DNA of 64,000 nucleotides from Reticulitermes lucifugus. Its lineage: Eukaryota; Arthropoda; Insecta; Blattodea; Rhinotermitidae. The position numbers were made by a program, and so were the translations under genes. This document shows positions 11,301-22,800 of this stretch, one piece after another. The stretch lies in NCBI GenBank assembly GCA_026260175.1, contig JAKCWW010000315.1:38775-102774 (forward strand), written 5' to 3'. The notes under the pieces are model-generated. The model was not told the DNA's origin. It saw nothing but the letters and a program-made list of their open reading frames with translations, and ran no database searches. How positions within the stretch are numbered: the stretch's first letter is position 1; each line of letters starts with the position of its first letter.

Positions 11301-14300
11301 CATTGTGAAGTCAAAGAGATGATGGGTTCTGACTGATATGCATTTAGAAGAGAGCCAGCAGTGTATAATGTTGTCTGCTTAACCCAGTTAAGTTCCTTGT
11401 ATTGGACAAACAACCATAATTATTGCACTGAATATCTAGTACTTAAATCTTGATGGAGGAAGGAGAGGTAGAAGAGAGAGAATGATAGATTTTAATTTGT
11501 CAATAGTAAAATCTTTCAGGCCCTGAATATTATGGACATAAGTGGTTTCAGTTCTCAGCGTAAATATAAATTCCTGCCAAACAACAGTTTGAACCAGACA
11601 TTTTCTTTTTTCTTTGTGACAGAATATGTTACATTTAACATACCAATTTACCAATTAATTGGTTAACGTTAAGTATTTAATTAAAATGTTATTTGGCTGA
11701 CAGCCTTATTTAATACTGGATGAATGTTTGCAATCAGTTTATTGTTTTGTATGCCTCGTAGATGCAACAAGGGCGGCGTACAGCAAGTCTGAAGGCATCA
11801 TATGAAGCTATCAACACGGGAGTTCATGCTCATGAGTTCAGTATTGGGAAAGAACTGGCAGGAGCTGCTCAGACAGCCATTGCAGCAATTCAGGAAACTA
11901 CAAAGAAGCAGAAAAAGTATGTCTTCCTCAATACAAATGGTTTATGTTTTTGGCTGGGGATGGAGATGTTTGCCAGTGCTGTAATAACAAATCAGCTGAG
12001 AGTTTTGGAAATTTTTAAATAGTTTATTCAAATTTTCCTGCTCTCAAAGTAATTTCCAAATTGGCATTGTTACACAACTGCTTTAACATGACACATTTTC
12101 TGGTATGTAACATTTGTTTTCCAGCGTATGTACTGGCTGAAATAAAGCATTGAGTTTAATATTATTCATTCCGTACATTTTCTTTTCTATGTTTATTTTC
12201 CGACAAATGTACACTTTTATTCACTTTTTTTTTTAAACACAGTCTGTGTTTCACAAAAATTAATAGTGAATAAAAGTGTACATTTGTCGGACAATAAACA
12301 TAGAAAAGCATTGAGTGTGTGTGTGGATTGGGAGGGGCATTCTGCTGTTAGTTTATAGCCTCCAGGTTAAAAACTAGTTACTCATTTGCATGGGAATTGC
12401 TGAGTGGATAAAATTTAAACCTTGTACAGGGCCCATATTTTGTCTGACAGATATTATTTGTCACATCCTGCTGCTGACTGCACATATGGGTGATTGGCTG
12501 AGTGGGCTACATTCATATGATAAGTGAGCCAAAAAGGAAGTGTTAAATGATATTTGTCAGATAAAATAAGGACTCTTTAAAATACATATTTCCATTTTCT
12601 TGGGACTTCTTAATTGTATAAATGGAAAGAAAAGGATTTCCACGTTGGTACTATAATGACCAAGCATTTTATTGCCCTTTACTGTTAGAAGTCGTCACAT
12701 TTGCTTTGATCTTAGTAGACACATTCCTTATTGAATTCTGCAACTGCTTGCAGCTTCATTGTTACTAAACTTTAGCAGAGGTCGCTAGCCTTGCGCCAAA
12801 TTTACTAGACACATTATTTTATATTTATATTCTGTAATGATTTCTAGGACAAAATAAAATACAATACAATACAATACAATTTTGATTGGCTATCGATCAA
12901 GTCATAATGTGATGTTGGACAATTCCTGTTCGTTCCCCATCATGTCATGACGGAATCCTTGATATTATAAAAGTAATTAAATTGTAGTTTACGGCACCTA
13001 TTTCTCACTTAGTGATGCTGATGTAAGTTGACATGAAGATTACAGAGATTTATGATACATTTCCACTGATTCTACTGATTTTAGGTGAGTTTTGTTACTC
13101 CACATTTTTGAGTGAGTGATTTTAGTATTTCCTACATTTTTTAAATGTAAGTGTTAAATTATTATGCAGAAACTGTAGACAGGATCCAGTGTCGACCTGT
13201 AAGGTCCAATCCTGAAGGGTCAATAATAGGGGTATTTCCACATCCTAGTCTAGTTATGCAAAATGTGTATAGTGTATAATAAAAGGGATGTATTGGGAAA
13301 TTATTTGAGTGTCGCCAAAGAACATGCTACCATACCTCATGCTAGTGAGGTATACCCACACCCAGCTAATGATTTTAGATTGGTATGTGCTAATTAATAG
13401 TGATACCAGTTTACAAGATTTGTCAGACTTAAAGTCAATGGTGGATTCTTTAACGAACCTCCAGTGTTGTTATAACTAACGGACATGTCACTATAATCAG
13501 TGATCGTGCCCATTACAGTACTTAACAAAGAAGTAAGTGTAAAGTATTAATGGTGATTTTTATGTTGTGCCATAATAGGAAGTCTAGCTCATCAACATCA
13601 TCAACTTCTACCAGTGTGTCTACTGCTGCCACATCAGTAGCTACATTACCTCCTCCAGTTACACCATCTCCACCTCCCCAGCAAGAGCCATCTGACCCAG
13701 GGGTGGGCCCAGATGTTAATGTTGATCCAAATGCGGAAAACCCAGACTGGACTTATGACCCCAATGAGCCACGATATTGTATTTGCAATCAGGTGTCTTA
13801 CGGTGATATGGTGGCATGTGACAATGAGGATGTAAGTATTGCTCTTCCAGTTGGTGTTCCACTTGGGACTATAACTATACTATACTATATTTTGTTTGCA
13901 CAGTAATATGTTATGAACCACTAGAACTGTTAAGTATGCCACAGTTAAAGATTAAGAAGGTATACATGACATATAAATTTTGTCTGAAACATCAAATTCC
14001 AATATGAAGCCTGGCAGCTTTTCATAAAATAGGGTAGGAAGATCATGTCATATGAAACATAATCACATCCTTTAACCTTTCATCATCAGTGCAGTAATTA
14101 TACAAATATTCAAGGTCAAGCACAAGGTTCTGAAATTAAGTTCACAAGTATATTTCACTGTAACTGATGTCATTGTGATTATATTAAAATAAAACACATA
14201 GCTTGGTGTGGTAGGTATGTAAGGTATATTGCATTGTTTATTAATGATATAGGTAATTCATAAAGAAGATTTCAAAATTTTCAATATATTTTTCATCTTA

Positions 14301-15401
14301 CATTTGGTTGTTTACATATTTGAATTAATATGAAGAAAGAAAAATAGGAAGTTCTTTCTATAGTGCTTGTCAATGATCAGTTTAGTGAGCTCAAGAGTTT
14401 GATATGGCTGACACAATAACGTTAGAACAAGCGTCTTATATTGATTTCAGGCTTCCGGCGCGATGTTGATGAAATCTGCGGTCTTCTGGGGTATTGTAAA
14501 CAATTACCACACGACACCGTGTAATACCCCAGAAGACCGCAGATTTCAAGTGTCTTATAACCTTGTCCTTTTGTATCTTATATAGCAAAAAGAATAGAGC
14601 CTTGCTCCTAGCACAAAGATGTAGGCATACATTAAATTCATTTAGAATGCTATGGGAGCATACTAACAAATAAGTAGAGCCATTCAAATTCCTCTTTCAG
14701 TGTGACACAAGCAGGCAAATGTGAGAAACAAACACAAATAGATGTCATGACTGTCTAAGCATTACAGTGATATTTATTATTTTGCAGCTTGACCTCGGGT
14801 ATTGTAAGAATTTAGCTGAGACTTTCTGATGATACTAAAATATTAATGTTTTCTATGTTTTCTGTTCACTAGACTGTTACTAGTATAAGTCCAGCAAGTG
14901 CATTTTGTTGGACCTATATTTGGAATGATACTACAATATATTTATTTTGAAATGCAGTTTGCACCTTGTATTAAGATGATTTACTGTTGCAGTGGGTTGA
15001 TCAGTATTGTACTATGTAAGTATGGAAGATGGCACAAAGACATTTCAAACAATTAGGGAAAAAAGGGAAAAAGTATGTTCACGTGCGCCCATGCATATGT
15101 GCACGCACGCGCGTGCACACACACACACACACACACACAACATGCTCAACACAGCACACGACATGTAAGATGTTCAAAATCATTAAACCGATCAAAATCT
15201 GAATCAAAGGAGTAATTATCTCCCTCCTTCCTGTATATTTCTGTGTTTATCACTGCATTGTAATACACAGGTTTGTATTTTCAGTGTCCATTTGAATGGT
15301 TCCATTATAACTGTGTGGACATCACAGCACCACCAAAGGGCAGGTGGTATTGTCCACAGTGTACGGCCAATATGAAACGAAGAGGTTCCAGAAAGAATTA
15401 A
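8307..15401 (+). CDS. ING3: Inhibitor of growth protein 3-like (ING3), nine coding exons
   Basis: ING3 is the H3K4me3-reading subunit of the NuA4/TIP60 histone acetyltransferase complex in the nucleus. Exons: 8307-8334, 8656-8727, 8915-9043, 9388-9522, 9670-9756, 10731-10963, 11762-11916, 13579-13831, 15285-15401. All introns are GT-AG, phases are consistent, and the sum is 1,209 nt (402 residues plus TAA). The N-terminal ING domain (residues 1 to about 105, starting [15 protein letters not shown]) aligns by eye with vertebrate ING3 through [20 protein letters not shown]. Next comes a Ser/Ala/Pro-rich middle containing [13 protein letters not shown], also conserved. The C-terminal C4HC3 PHD finger has ligands C347, C349, C360, C365, H371, C374, C387, C390; Y346 and W369 are candidate aromatic-cage residues. 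It ends in the basic tail MKRRGSRKN. Introns carry palindromic repeats (9,120-9,255; 12,182-12,308; 14,471-14,547). Family length is about 400 residues, so the model looks complete. AATAAA signals at 16585 and 16608 are possible 3' ends. Confidence 0.93.
9120..9255. repeat. Palindromic MITE-like repeat (family P), in ING3 intron 3
   Basis: A copy of the family whose best versions carry ACGGCGTCACATCC ends and a centre of CTCCATCTTCAGG / CCTGAAGATGGAG. Here ACATTTCTGAGAAACATAAC, CTTCAGGGTAGAACGGTTTC and CCATCTACCAGACTA are visible. The outer ends are decayed. Confidence 0.55.
11085..11150 (+). repeat. Family P half copy, ING3 intron 6
   Basis: Reads CTGGGATATGATGCAGTGCC then ATTTACCAATGTTTCAGAGG and AACCTACTGCCT, the left half of the palindromic family. 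Confidence 0.5.
12144..12316. repeat. 44-bp-arm hairpin flanked by a 12-bp direct repeat, ING3 intron 7
   Basis: Arms at 12182-12225 and 12265-12308 are reverse complements with one mismatch, separated by a 39-base loop containing poly-T. The 12-mer AAAGCATTGAGT occurs at 12144-12155 and again at 12305-12316, overlapping the end of the right arm. The arrangement could be a foldback element with a target duplication or a template-switch product. Confidence 0.8.
12858..12881. repeat. (ATACA)n microsatellite
   Basis: About five tandem copies of the pentamer ATACA in ING3 intron 7. Confidence 0.8.
13579..13831 (+). CDS. ING3: ING3 exon 8: Ser/Pro linker and first half of PHD finger
   Basis: The acceptor CATAATAG and donor GATGTAAGT bound a 253-nt exon. 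It encodes a serine/threonine- and proline-rich linker and then the invariant ING3 block [20 protein letters not shown]. The PHD zinc ligands C347, C349 and C360 fall here. The intron then splits the finger between D364 and C365, so the finger is made only when this exon is joined to the last one. Confidence 0.9.
14471..14547. repeat. Perfect 25-bp-arm hairpin, ING3 intron 8
   Basis: Arms 14471-14495 and 14523-14547 are exact reverse complements (start GAAATCTGCGGTCTTC), with a 27-base loop. The TCTTCTGGG motif links it to family P, but this is a compact, perfectly paired version. Confidence 0.9.
15099..15139. repeat. (AC)n / GCACGC-rich microsatellite, ING3 intron 8
   Basis: GCACGCACGCGCGTGCACAC followed by about ten AC repeats, a simple-sequence tract with an alternating purine-pyrimidine character. 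Confidence 0.85.
15285..15401 (+). CDS. ING3: ING3 terminal exon 9: second half of PHD finger and basic tail
   Basis: After the acceptor TATTTTCAG this exon encodes 38 residues beginning [11 protein letters not shown] and ending MKRRGSRKN before TAA. It carries zinc ligands C365, H371, C374, C387 and C390 and the cage tryptophan W369. It is too short to stand out as an open reading frame and is identified by the PHD pattern and by phase-0 continuity with exon 8. Confidence 0.9.
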   Translation, partial: CPFEWFHYNCVDITAPPKGRWYCPQCTANMKRRGSRKN

Positions 15402-15925
15402 TATGTTGCTTTATGTTGGTTTCATTCAACAGCATGAGAATAGTTATTGTTAAACAGTTTATGCATGAACTTTAATTATTATGAATAACAGAAATAATTA
15501 TAACATGCTAATTTGCTGAGGTGGCAGATTTTTTAATGTGATTGTGTGTAGACAATGTGTAGCTCACTGTGTACAAATATCTATTGCATTTGAGAATACA
15601 TCATTTAGAATGAAGAATGCTTGACAAAGCACAAAAATGTGGTTTGGAGAACTGGGATTAAGGTAATAACACCTTTTGTTATGCATCCTAATCCCGGTAT
15701 GTTTTGGAGCTCTTGAGCAGATATTTTCAAGTGGCCCTAACCCTGTGATGTAGTCTACAAAAATCTGTTACATATAGATCCTGAGAAGGTGTACAAATTA
15801 TGACTTGCCTCCTCATTAGGCAGTTTTCAACATCATCCTGTCACATCTGTATGATGAACTGAAACATGATTATTCCAGTTATTATTGCTGTTTATATTCC
15901 ATGCTTGAACTAAGATAATCAAAGG
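15402..15925 (+). other. ING3 3'-flanking sequence, probable 3' UTR
   Basis: AT-rich and nearly free of CpG (I count about one in 524 bp). No coding signal seen. AATAAA hexamers farther on at 16367, 16585 and 16608 are the nearest clear polyadenylation candidates. Confidence 0.45.
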
Positions 15926-16100
15926 GTTTGCCATGGTTCAGGTGATTAGTCACTAACCTGTCACCATGGAGGACTAGGTTCAATCCCAGGCCAGTCCATC
16001 TGGGATTTGTGGTGGACAGAGTGGCAATGGGAGAGGTTTTTCTCTGAGTACTTAAGTTAGTATCATTCCACCAATTTTCCGTATTCATTCACTCATCTGT
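15926..16100 (+). repeat. SINE family B copy
   Basis: The tRNA-like head includes CCATGGTTCAGGTGATTAG and a B-box-like GGTTCAATCCCAGG. The body follows with GGGATTTGTGGTGGACAGAG and GAGTACTT. It lies about 525 bp beyond the ING3 stop and could be inside its 3' UTR. Confidence 0.75.
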
Positions 16101-16849
16101 CACTGGTGCTATATAATCTTAGATATTGACAGCTTCATTAAATAACATATTTAAAAGTTAATTGAACTGAGTATTTATACAAATACCTTAATAGTATTTA
16201 TTACTTTCTATCCTGAATTCCATTTATTCTGTAACATTCTGTTTAACTTGAAATCCAAGTTTCTACCCACAACTGACATTTTGCAGGTCATATTTTTATG
16301 ACATTGTGGTTGATCCTGAGGGTATCTGAGCATACAAAAACTGCACATTAATTGAGCATACAATGAAATAAATATTTAAATTTATCCACGTTTATGGTTT
16401 ATTTAATGTTATATTGACAAATCTTTGTCATTTTCATCCTTTCTATCTTTATTTATTTCTTTCTCTCTTTTTTATGTAGCAAAATGTGATAGGAGTTCAT
16501 AGCAACATGTGCCAAAAGTGGAGCCATTAGTGACACTGCTCATAACTTGAGGCACTGTCTAATCGTGATTGGTTTTAGGTTAACAATAAATATTTTGTAT
16601 CTTCACCAATAAAGCTGGACTTTCATTGTTTTTAAAACACCAGAAAGTGCATTCTGCTATACAAAGTGAACTAACAGTTTTTCAACCCATTCAGCCACAT
16701 ATTTGCACCAAACAAAGAAAGCACTAAGAGGATGATGGCTTAAAATGGGACCTATGGAAAGCCAGAGACATCAGGTATGTTTTAATGCATCAATTACTGC
16801 AACCCAAGTATTTTCCCCAAGTAGCATGTTATGATATAAGTTTGAGCAC

Positions 16850-17035
16850 ACCTGTGAACAGGGGTGCACAAATCACAGGTGCCATGTCACCATGGTGACT
16901 AAATTTTTACAGTGGCACCTAATATTTATGGATCCTCAGCGTGGAAGTTGCTGCTTGTAACTCTTTTTGGTGTCTAGAATTTTGAGGTGGCTTCTAAATT
17001 TTTGGAAAATTTTTGCGGTCCTGCCTTGAACTACC
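16850..17035 (+). repeat. Dispersed repeat family E, copy 1
   Basis: Shares GGCACCTAATATTT, GGAACTTGC-like, TAGAATTTTGAGGTGGC and TTTTTGGAAAATTTTTG with sequences at 29,045-29,500 and 35,930-36,115. No coding potential; type unknown. Confidence 0.65.
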
Positions 17036-17384
17036 AGTATTTCAGTGTGGATGGTGTATAGTACATAAACATTGTCTTATGTTTTGTTTTAACTGTACCA
17101 TATTGTTGGAGTCATATATCAATTGTGACATAAAATACAAGAACAAGTACCATGTGCTGTGCCACTTTGGAAATTTCCAGTTGCAGGCCATTAATTGTGG
17201 TAGGCACATCAGAATTTTGACATGCTGTAAACCCATGACAGTAAGAGTAAGCACAATTGATCTATGTTGCACGGTCTGGTTATGTGCAGATTCCCAAAGT
17301 GTTGAAAACATGCAGCAATGAGCATTTGTCTTCTGATGCCTCTGAATGAAAAAGAAACATATTTCATGTGAGATCTGATGTTCT

Positions 17385-17605
17385 TACAGTGCTGTTGCTA
17401 ATGGTGCAAGTCTTCTGGGATGTGACACTGTCATTGGGTCAGTAGTTCCTGAAGTTTTGAAAGATCATAGTGCCTTCTCCCTTAGGGTCAGGCAGTTGTG
17501 TTGGACAGTCTAAGAAGATTGACACTGAAGGTAAAGGCACTACGATCCTTCAGAATGTTAGAAACTATGTGTCCAATGACACAGCATCACATCCAAGAAG
17601 ATTTG
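17385..17605. repeat. Family P palindromic repeat, full copy
   Basis: The left arm has CAAGTCTTCTGGGATGTGAC and the right arm CATCACATCCAAGAAGATT. Inner parts AGTGCCTTCTCCCTTAGGG and AAGGCACTACGATCCTT also pair. The whole behaves as an imperfect foldback of about 220 bp. Confidence 0.75.
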
Positions 17606-17813
17606 TGTCTTGAAACTTAATCTACTTAGAATTAGACATCACTACACTGTTAGCTCTTTCATTCCAGCTATTTCCAGTAAGTTATTTTGTGGAATGATTG
17701 CCCTTTCTTTCTTGCTGAGTTTGTATACACAGTTTTCTTATGGAGATTAACTCAACTTGCATTTTGGAAGATTCTCTCCCCCCTCCCCACAGACTGTGCA
17801 TAATGAATGGAGT

Positions 17814-18245
17814 TCATCATCATCATCATCATCATGAACGTGTCTAAGGTTTAGGTCCTAGAAGCTGTTCCTTCAAAGCTCGAGGTGTGCTTGGTCTTTC
17901 CATCTTTGTCTAGGTCATCCTATGGCTTGTCGTCCCTTGGGCTGGTATTGGAGAGCCAATCTTGGCAGCCGATCCATGTCCATTCATTTCCGGTGATCTA
18001 ACCAGTTTTTCTGATGTGCTTTCAAATCTTCTACTATGTGGTGTATTTTCAGTCTGTTTCAGATGTTAGAGTTTCTTTGGCAGTCCAGTATTGTTAAGTC
18101 ACAATAGCAGTCTTAAAAATCTCATTGGTGCTGCTTCCACTTTTTTGGCATCTCTCTTGTTTATGGTCTGGATTTTGCTACCATAAAACAAAGCTGCTTT
18201 CAATGTTATGTCATGCAGTCCGAATTTCGTGTCAGTTGTCATTCA
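17814..18245 (-). mobile_element. RTE-like LINE 3' end with (GAT)n tail
   Basis: On the minus strand, with a few stops and frame changes, residues resemble the C-terminal tail common to insect endonuclease-reverse transcriptase proteins: NWLDHRKWMDMDRLPRLALQ, then YQPKGRQAIGRPR and RWKDQ. It ends just before seven GAT repeats (17814-17835), a typical 3' microsatellite tail of such LINEs. This is a 5'-truncated, inactive insertion. The clade name is tentative. Confidence 0.65.
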
Positions 18246-19040
18246 GTTTCCAAAATTTCATTTGATTTATAAACATAAAATTTAAATTCCTGTTCATAGT
18301 CACATGGAAGACTACATATTTTCAAGGATTTGTAGCATTTTGATTGGAGGGGGCACATTCAGATGAGTGAAGTGTGATGTACTGCTGGTAGATATCGTCA
18401 TGATATTTCACAATATGTTTTATAACTACACATGCAATATGTGTTACTGAAGGGCGAATAAATTTAACAATTTTGGAAAATCTATGTAAAGAGTATTTAC
18501 AAGTATTCATTGCCCATCAAAAATAATATTTTGGGTGGGGNGGGGGGGGGGGTGTTGGTGGTGGAAATGTGTTTCATTTACGTGTTGTTGCAGGTGCTAT
18601 TGGAATATAACTTGTAAGTATTCCAGATTTGTATATTAGTTTCATGCAACTGTGCTAGATTTATGTTGTGATGGCATCTTCAGTAAATATTTTTAAATTC
18701 ATATCTTTCTTTGGAAACATACAAAAGTGTAGCAATTATTGTGTGAGATATACTTCTGTGGTGGGAGGCCTTGGAACTGTGTGTCAAAATTCCTGGTGGT
18801 AAATGTCCCAATAGGTTAGGATATACTGTAATTGTTCTTCTGTGTAACAAGGTAATACATATATCATTTCATTTTTTTGCAAGTTTAGCTGAAGAGGCTC
18901 AGTTTGTTTCTTTTACTCCATAATTTATTATAGACTTTCCTCCACATTAATCATTGACTATGCTTTATTCAGCAGGTAAGAGTTACACTGACATCATATA
19001 TTTGCATGCTACTGCAAGGCAAAGATTTCTGTTTTCTGGA
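18246..19040. other. Gene-free stretch with poly-G tract
   Basis: No gene recognised. A G-run with one N lies at about 18,535-18,552. The remainder is AT-rich unique-looking DNA. Confidence 0.4.
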
Positions 19041-19129
19041 ATATTATGCCATGTAGACGTACATATGCATACTAACATTTCACAGGAACTTGCTGCCTCT
19101 ATTTTCAGGCACGTTCAAAACTACTAGGC

Positions 19130-19515
19130 TTCTCCTAAAGAAGGAGGGGAAAGGCAGTAGGAATAGCAGGCCAACAGGAGTAGTGGTACTGTAAGGTGGG
19201 CCAGGGCGTGTGGTGGAACATGAAGGGATGGAGAAGATGTGACAAAAGATTTGTAAGGTGTACAGGATATGAAACAATTTGAGAGAAAACTGGGGTGAAG
19301 CAGACAAAATGGGACTTACAGGAATAACATTGGGGGTGGGTAAAAGGAGGGGACACTCTGTGGTGGAGGAGTCAGTGGATGGCACTGATAAGGCCATCTC
19401 AAAGATGGTAGAGAGGAGGTGTAAGTGAGAAGAATCTGGGATGAAACAGAAAGACTGGGGGTGAGGTAGGCCAAAGGACCTGGGGAGGTCAGTAAAAACA
19501 AGGGTGGGAAAAGAA
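19130..19515. repeat. Purine-rich compositionally biased block
   Basis: About 385 bp whose plus strand is overwhelmingly A and G (repeated GGGGA, GAAAGG, GAGAGG-like words), unlike both flanks. It opens several minus-strand reading frames rich in Ser, Pro and Leu that I regard as artefacts. A family P fragment (ACTTGCTGCCTCTATTTTCA) lies immediately left. Confidence 0.6.
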
Positions 19516-19732
19516 AGGTGATTACTTATGTTGAGAGGTTGTTGGTCAGTGGTCCTGGAAATTTCCGCAGTGGACGGGAAGTATTACATCGTTTTCAGAG
19601 ACCACTACAGTAAATGAGGGTGGAAGTGGAATTCCTGCACATAGAATGCCAATGTTTCTGGATTGTAAATGTACAAATGGGGCAGTATGTCAGCAGCAAA
19701 GTCATCATGTGTTTTAGTAATGAAGTTCTTTT

Positions 19733-19862
19733 TTGTACCAGGACTTTTTCCATTATCATTGAACACAAACACTCAGTGTTTTGAAAGCAGTCTACTTTCG
19801 TCTTCAGGTGGCAACACTGTTGTGAATGTTTGCATTCAGTGATAATGAAAAAAGTCCTGGTA
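19733..19862. repeat. Imperfect hairpin with about 45-bp arms
   Basis: The left arm contains GTACCAGGACTTTTTCCATT and the right arm AATGAAAAAAGTCCTGGTAC. The loop contains TCTTCAGGTGGCAACACTG, reminiscent of family P centres. Confidence 0.75.
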
Positions 19863-19899
19863 CATATTAGTGATGTTTCACATTTTAAACCAGTCAACA

Positions 19900-22800
19900 G
19901 ATTATATGGTGATTTATCTACTGTTTTGTTGAAATATATATCCTAAAACAAAATAACATGAGCAGATCACAGTTATACAGGGCTCCTGATTTACCTATTA
20001 GATCCTTAATTGTGAGATGTTACAAATGGGTCAATAGAAGGGGCACTCAAATGTCAGAATATCCTAATAATGTCATGTTATTAAATTTACATTCTCGTCA
20101 CACATTCCATGTAGTTTGGCCTATGTATTTTAAATTGCAAGTTCCCTACATGAAATCCAGTTACTAATTAATATTCAATTAACAACAGATGTGTTGGAAA
20201 TTGTGTAACTGTATTCTGTGATGTTAGATATGAAGACTGAAAGTTATTTCTTTCAACGGTTTAAGTAAGAGCAAAGCCAAATTCTGTGACAGTACATAGA
20301 TGTTAGTAAATGTCTTTTTTGTGAATCAGGTGGGCTTAGACATTGAATGCTTTCCACAGAATATAATATTATGCGTTACATTTCGTATTATGTTTTGCAT
20401 ATTGATCTTTCTATATTTTGATGTATAGTTACGTGTTTGTTATATTTTAATAACGTGGGTTTGTTCTCCAAGAAACCATGGCTTTCCATGTTTCAGGTGA
20501 ATCCAAATTTCGATTGAAAATGGCCGACACAAACCAAGTTAGTGATATAACCCTTGGCTATAAACGACTCTCATTTATTGCTGAGATGGAATTAGGCCGT
20601 TTGGATGGCAGCACTGTTAGTACTCAACGTACTGCATCGTGTGGCAATACTCTGATGTGTGTGTGTTATTTTGTTTTGTGACTGTGCATATTATTTTGTT
20701 CCGTTGGACCTTTTTTGGAGCTTGAAGTAGGTAAGTTCGTACTGAAAAGCTGTTAAAATATACGTCATTCGATTCTGTTCGTTCAGGTGGCGGATAATGC
20801 TATCGAATTCCGAGGTTTGAATAAGGCCTGTTTTTCCTGACTTCGTAAGTTATGGAGCTGAAGGTTGGCGTTTCAATAGGAGAATGTAGTACCACATTTC
20901 ATGCGTCTGTAATACGGTGATAAGTTGCTTTAATTTAGAATATTTGTGTTGGATTAGGTCCTCTGACGTGTTTGACTCAATAGAGGTAATGAATCTTCAA
21001 GACTCCTGGTGGGACTCGGTGATAGGAGTATCAGCCAATCACAAGGCTTGTAGCATAACAAGAAGGTAGAATAACACAAACTCCATGCTCCGAGCAATAT
21101 TTTAATCTGCAGGGCGGACATACTCGGCCGTCACGTCCAAATTAAGTCGGTCACCGGGAGCGTTATTTCCCAGTATGCCCAGGCTGAAAAATCTGCCCTG
21201 AACAGTTTGTGTTTTCCCCGCATCAGAGAAACGGCACTGTAAGCGTGCATTGGGTGTTCTCCAAATCCTAGCAGCGGCATAATTTGGGTTTTTGGCGAGA
21301 AAGTAATTTTCGCAGAGTGAGATCTCCCCGTGTCCTAGCAACGACGCTAGTTTGGGTTTCCACGATTCATTCAGGATGTCGAGTTTAATTTTTGGTCACC
21401 ATGTGGATAACGTTTGAAATAAAAATTAGTAATGTTATATGTCGAAGACGAGCAACTGTTGCATTTACGCTTCTGCGCAACCATTGTTAGATTCGAGACA
21501 CAGGGCGTGACGGACGGACACACTATGAACTGATTAATGATTAATTGCTTGTATCGTTCTTTTTATTACAACTTTATGTGTGGGCTGTTTCTGTACAAAT
21601 ATTTCCGTACATTACTTTTTTATATACGGCCTTTAGACATACGCAAATAAATATGTACTGCTCAACACGGGATATAAGATTATCACAACAGTGCTATGTC
21701 TTGTCGATTGGTAAGTGGTTACCTAGCGTTTCCAAATATTTATCAGTTCATTTAAATATGAAAATATGTATGGTAAGATTTGTGCAGAAATGGCCTATAC
21801 ATTAAGTATACAAGTAAAATAACAATAAAGACTTGTACAGGGAATTTTAATAATTTTATTTATCATTCACAATGTGCGCCTCTCCGTTGGTCACTCGTAT
21901 GTCGGAAACTAATAACGATAGGGCGCAAGTGTAAAAGCAAAAGTTGTTCGTCTTGGAGAGATAACTCGACAGAATTATTATCTTTTTTTAAATTCATACA
22001 TTAGCCACAGTGTGTTCAAAAATTAAGCCGACATGGAACGTAGTTAGGGGAAAATTTGTGCTAACGTCTTTGTTAGGATATGATGAGACCCCACTCGGAG
22101 TAAACTAATTTCTCAGAGAGAACCCCAAATCAGGTAACTGTTTACCAGTCGACACGTCGTAACATGTCAGAAGACTTGAATCTTTGTGTTGCTAAATACT
22201 TTTTAGTTATGCGTTAAATATATCTGTTTGTCGTAAAAGAAAATTATTGTGTTTGTTAATTGGCGGGTTACCATTGCATAGAATTTTTGAACTTAAAATA
22301 TAGAACTATACAGTAGGCCACGAGAGTGCCTTTTTTTTTTAATATGTTGCCGTTTTGTGGGCGTTTATAAACATAGCTGTAGGCCTGTTAGTCAAGTAAA
22401 ATCAATTTCTTCATTTCGGAGCATAGGGCTTCCATAAAGTAACGCCAACTGACTGTTTCCAGCTCTTGCCTGGGTTTCTGTCCAGTATTTAGGTACGTGG
22501 GACATACAGATTCTTTATCATGCAATGCGAATTCGGTTTTAAAGATCCGTATAATGCTTTCAGAACAGATACATAGAAAATTTCCTTACGGACCAAAAAT
22601 AGTAGAACCAAAGACCGATTTGAATATTGTCATTCATTACACTCGTACATTCCCAGAAGAACTGAACCAGTACGAAAAAAATATATAATAGGCATGAAAG
22701 TAGGGCAGAAATAATGAACACTTAAAAAGTATCGACTGCTGTGTAGACTGCTGATTTTAAAAAGAAGCTTTATTACTCTGTCTTCTAAAAATCTAATATG

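Noticed and set aside
19080-19501. Three overlapping minus-strand frames rich in Ser/Pro/Leu
   Set aside because: They follow from the polypurine bias of the plus strand; several frames are open at once, which is typical of biased sequence, not genes.
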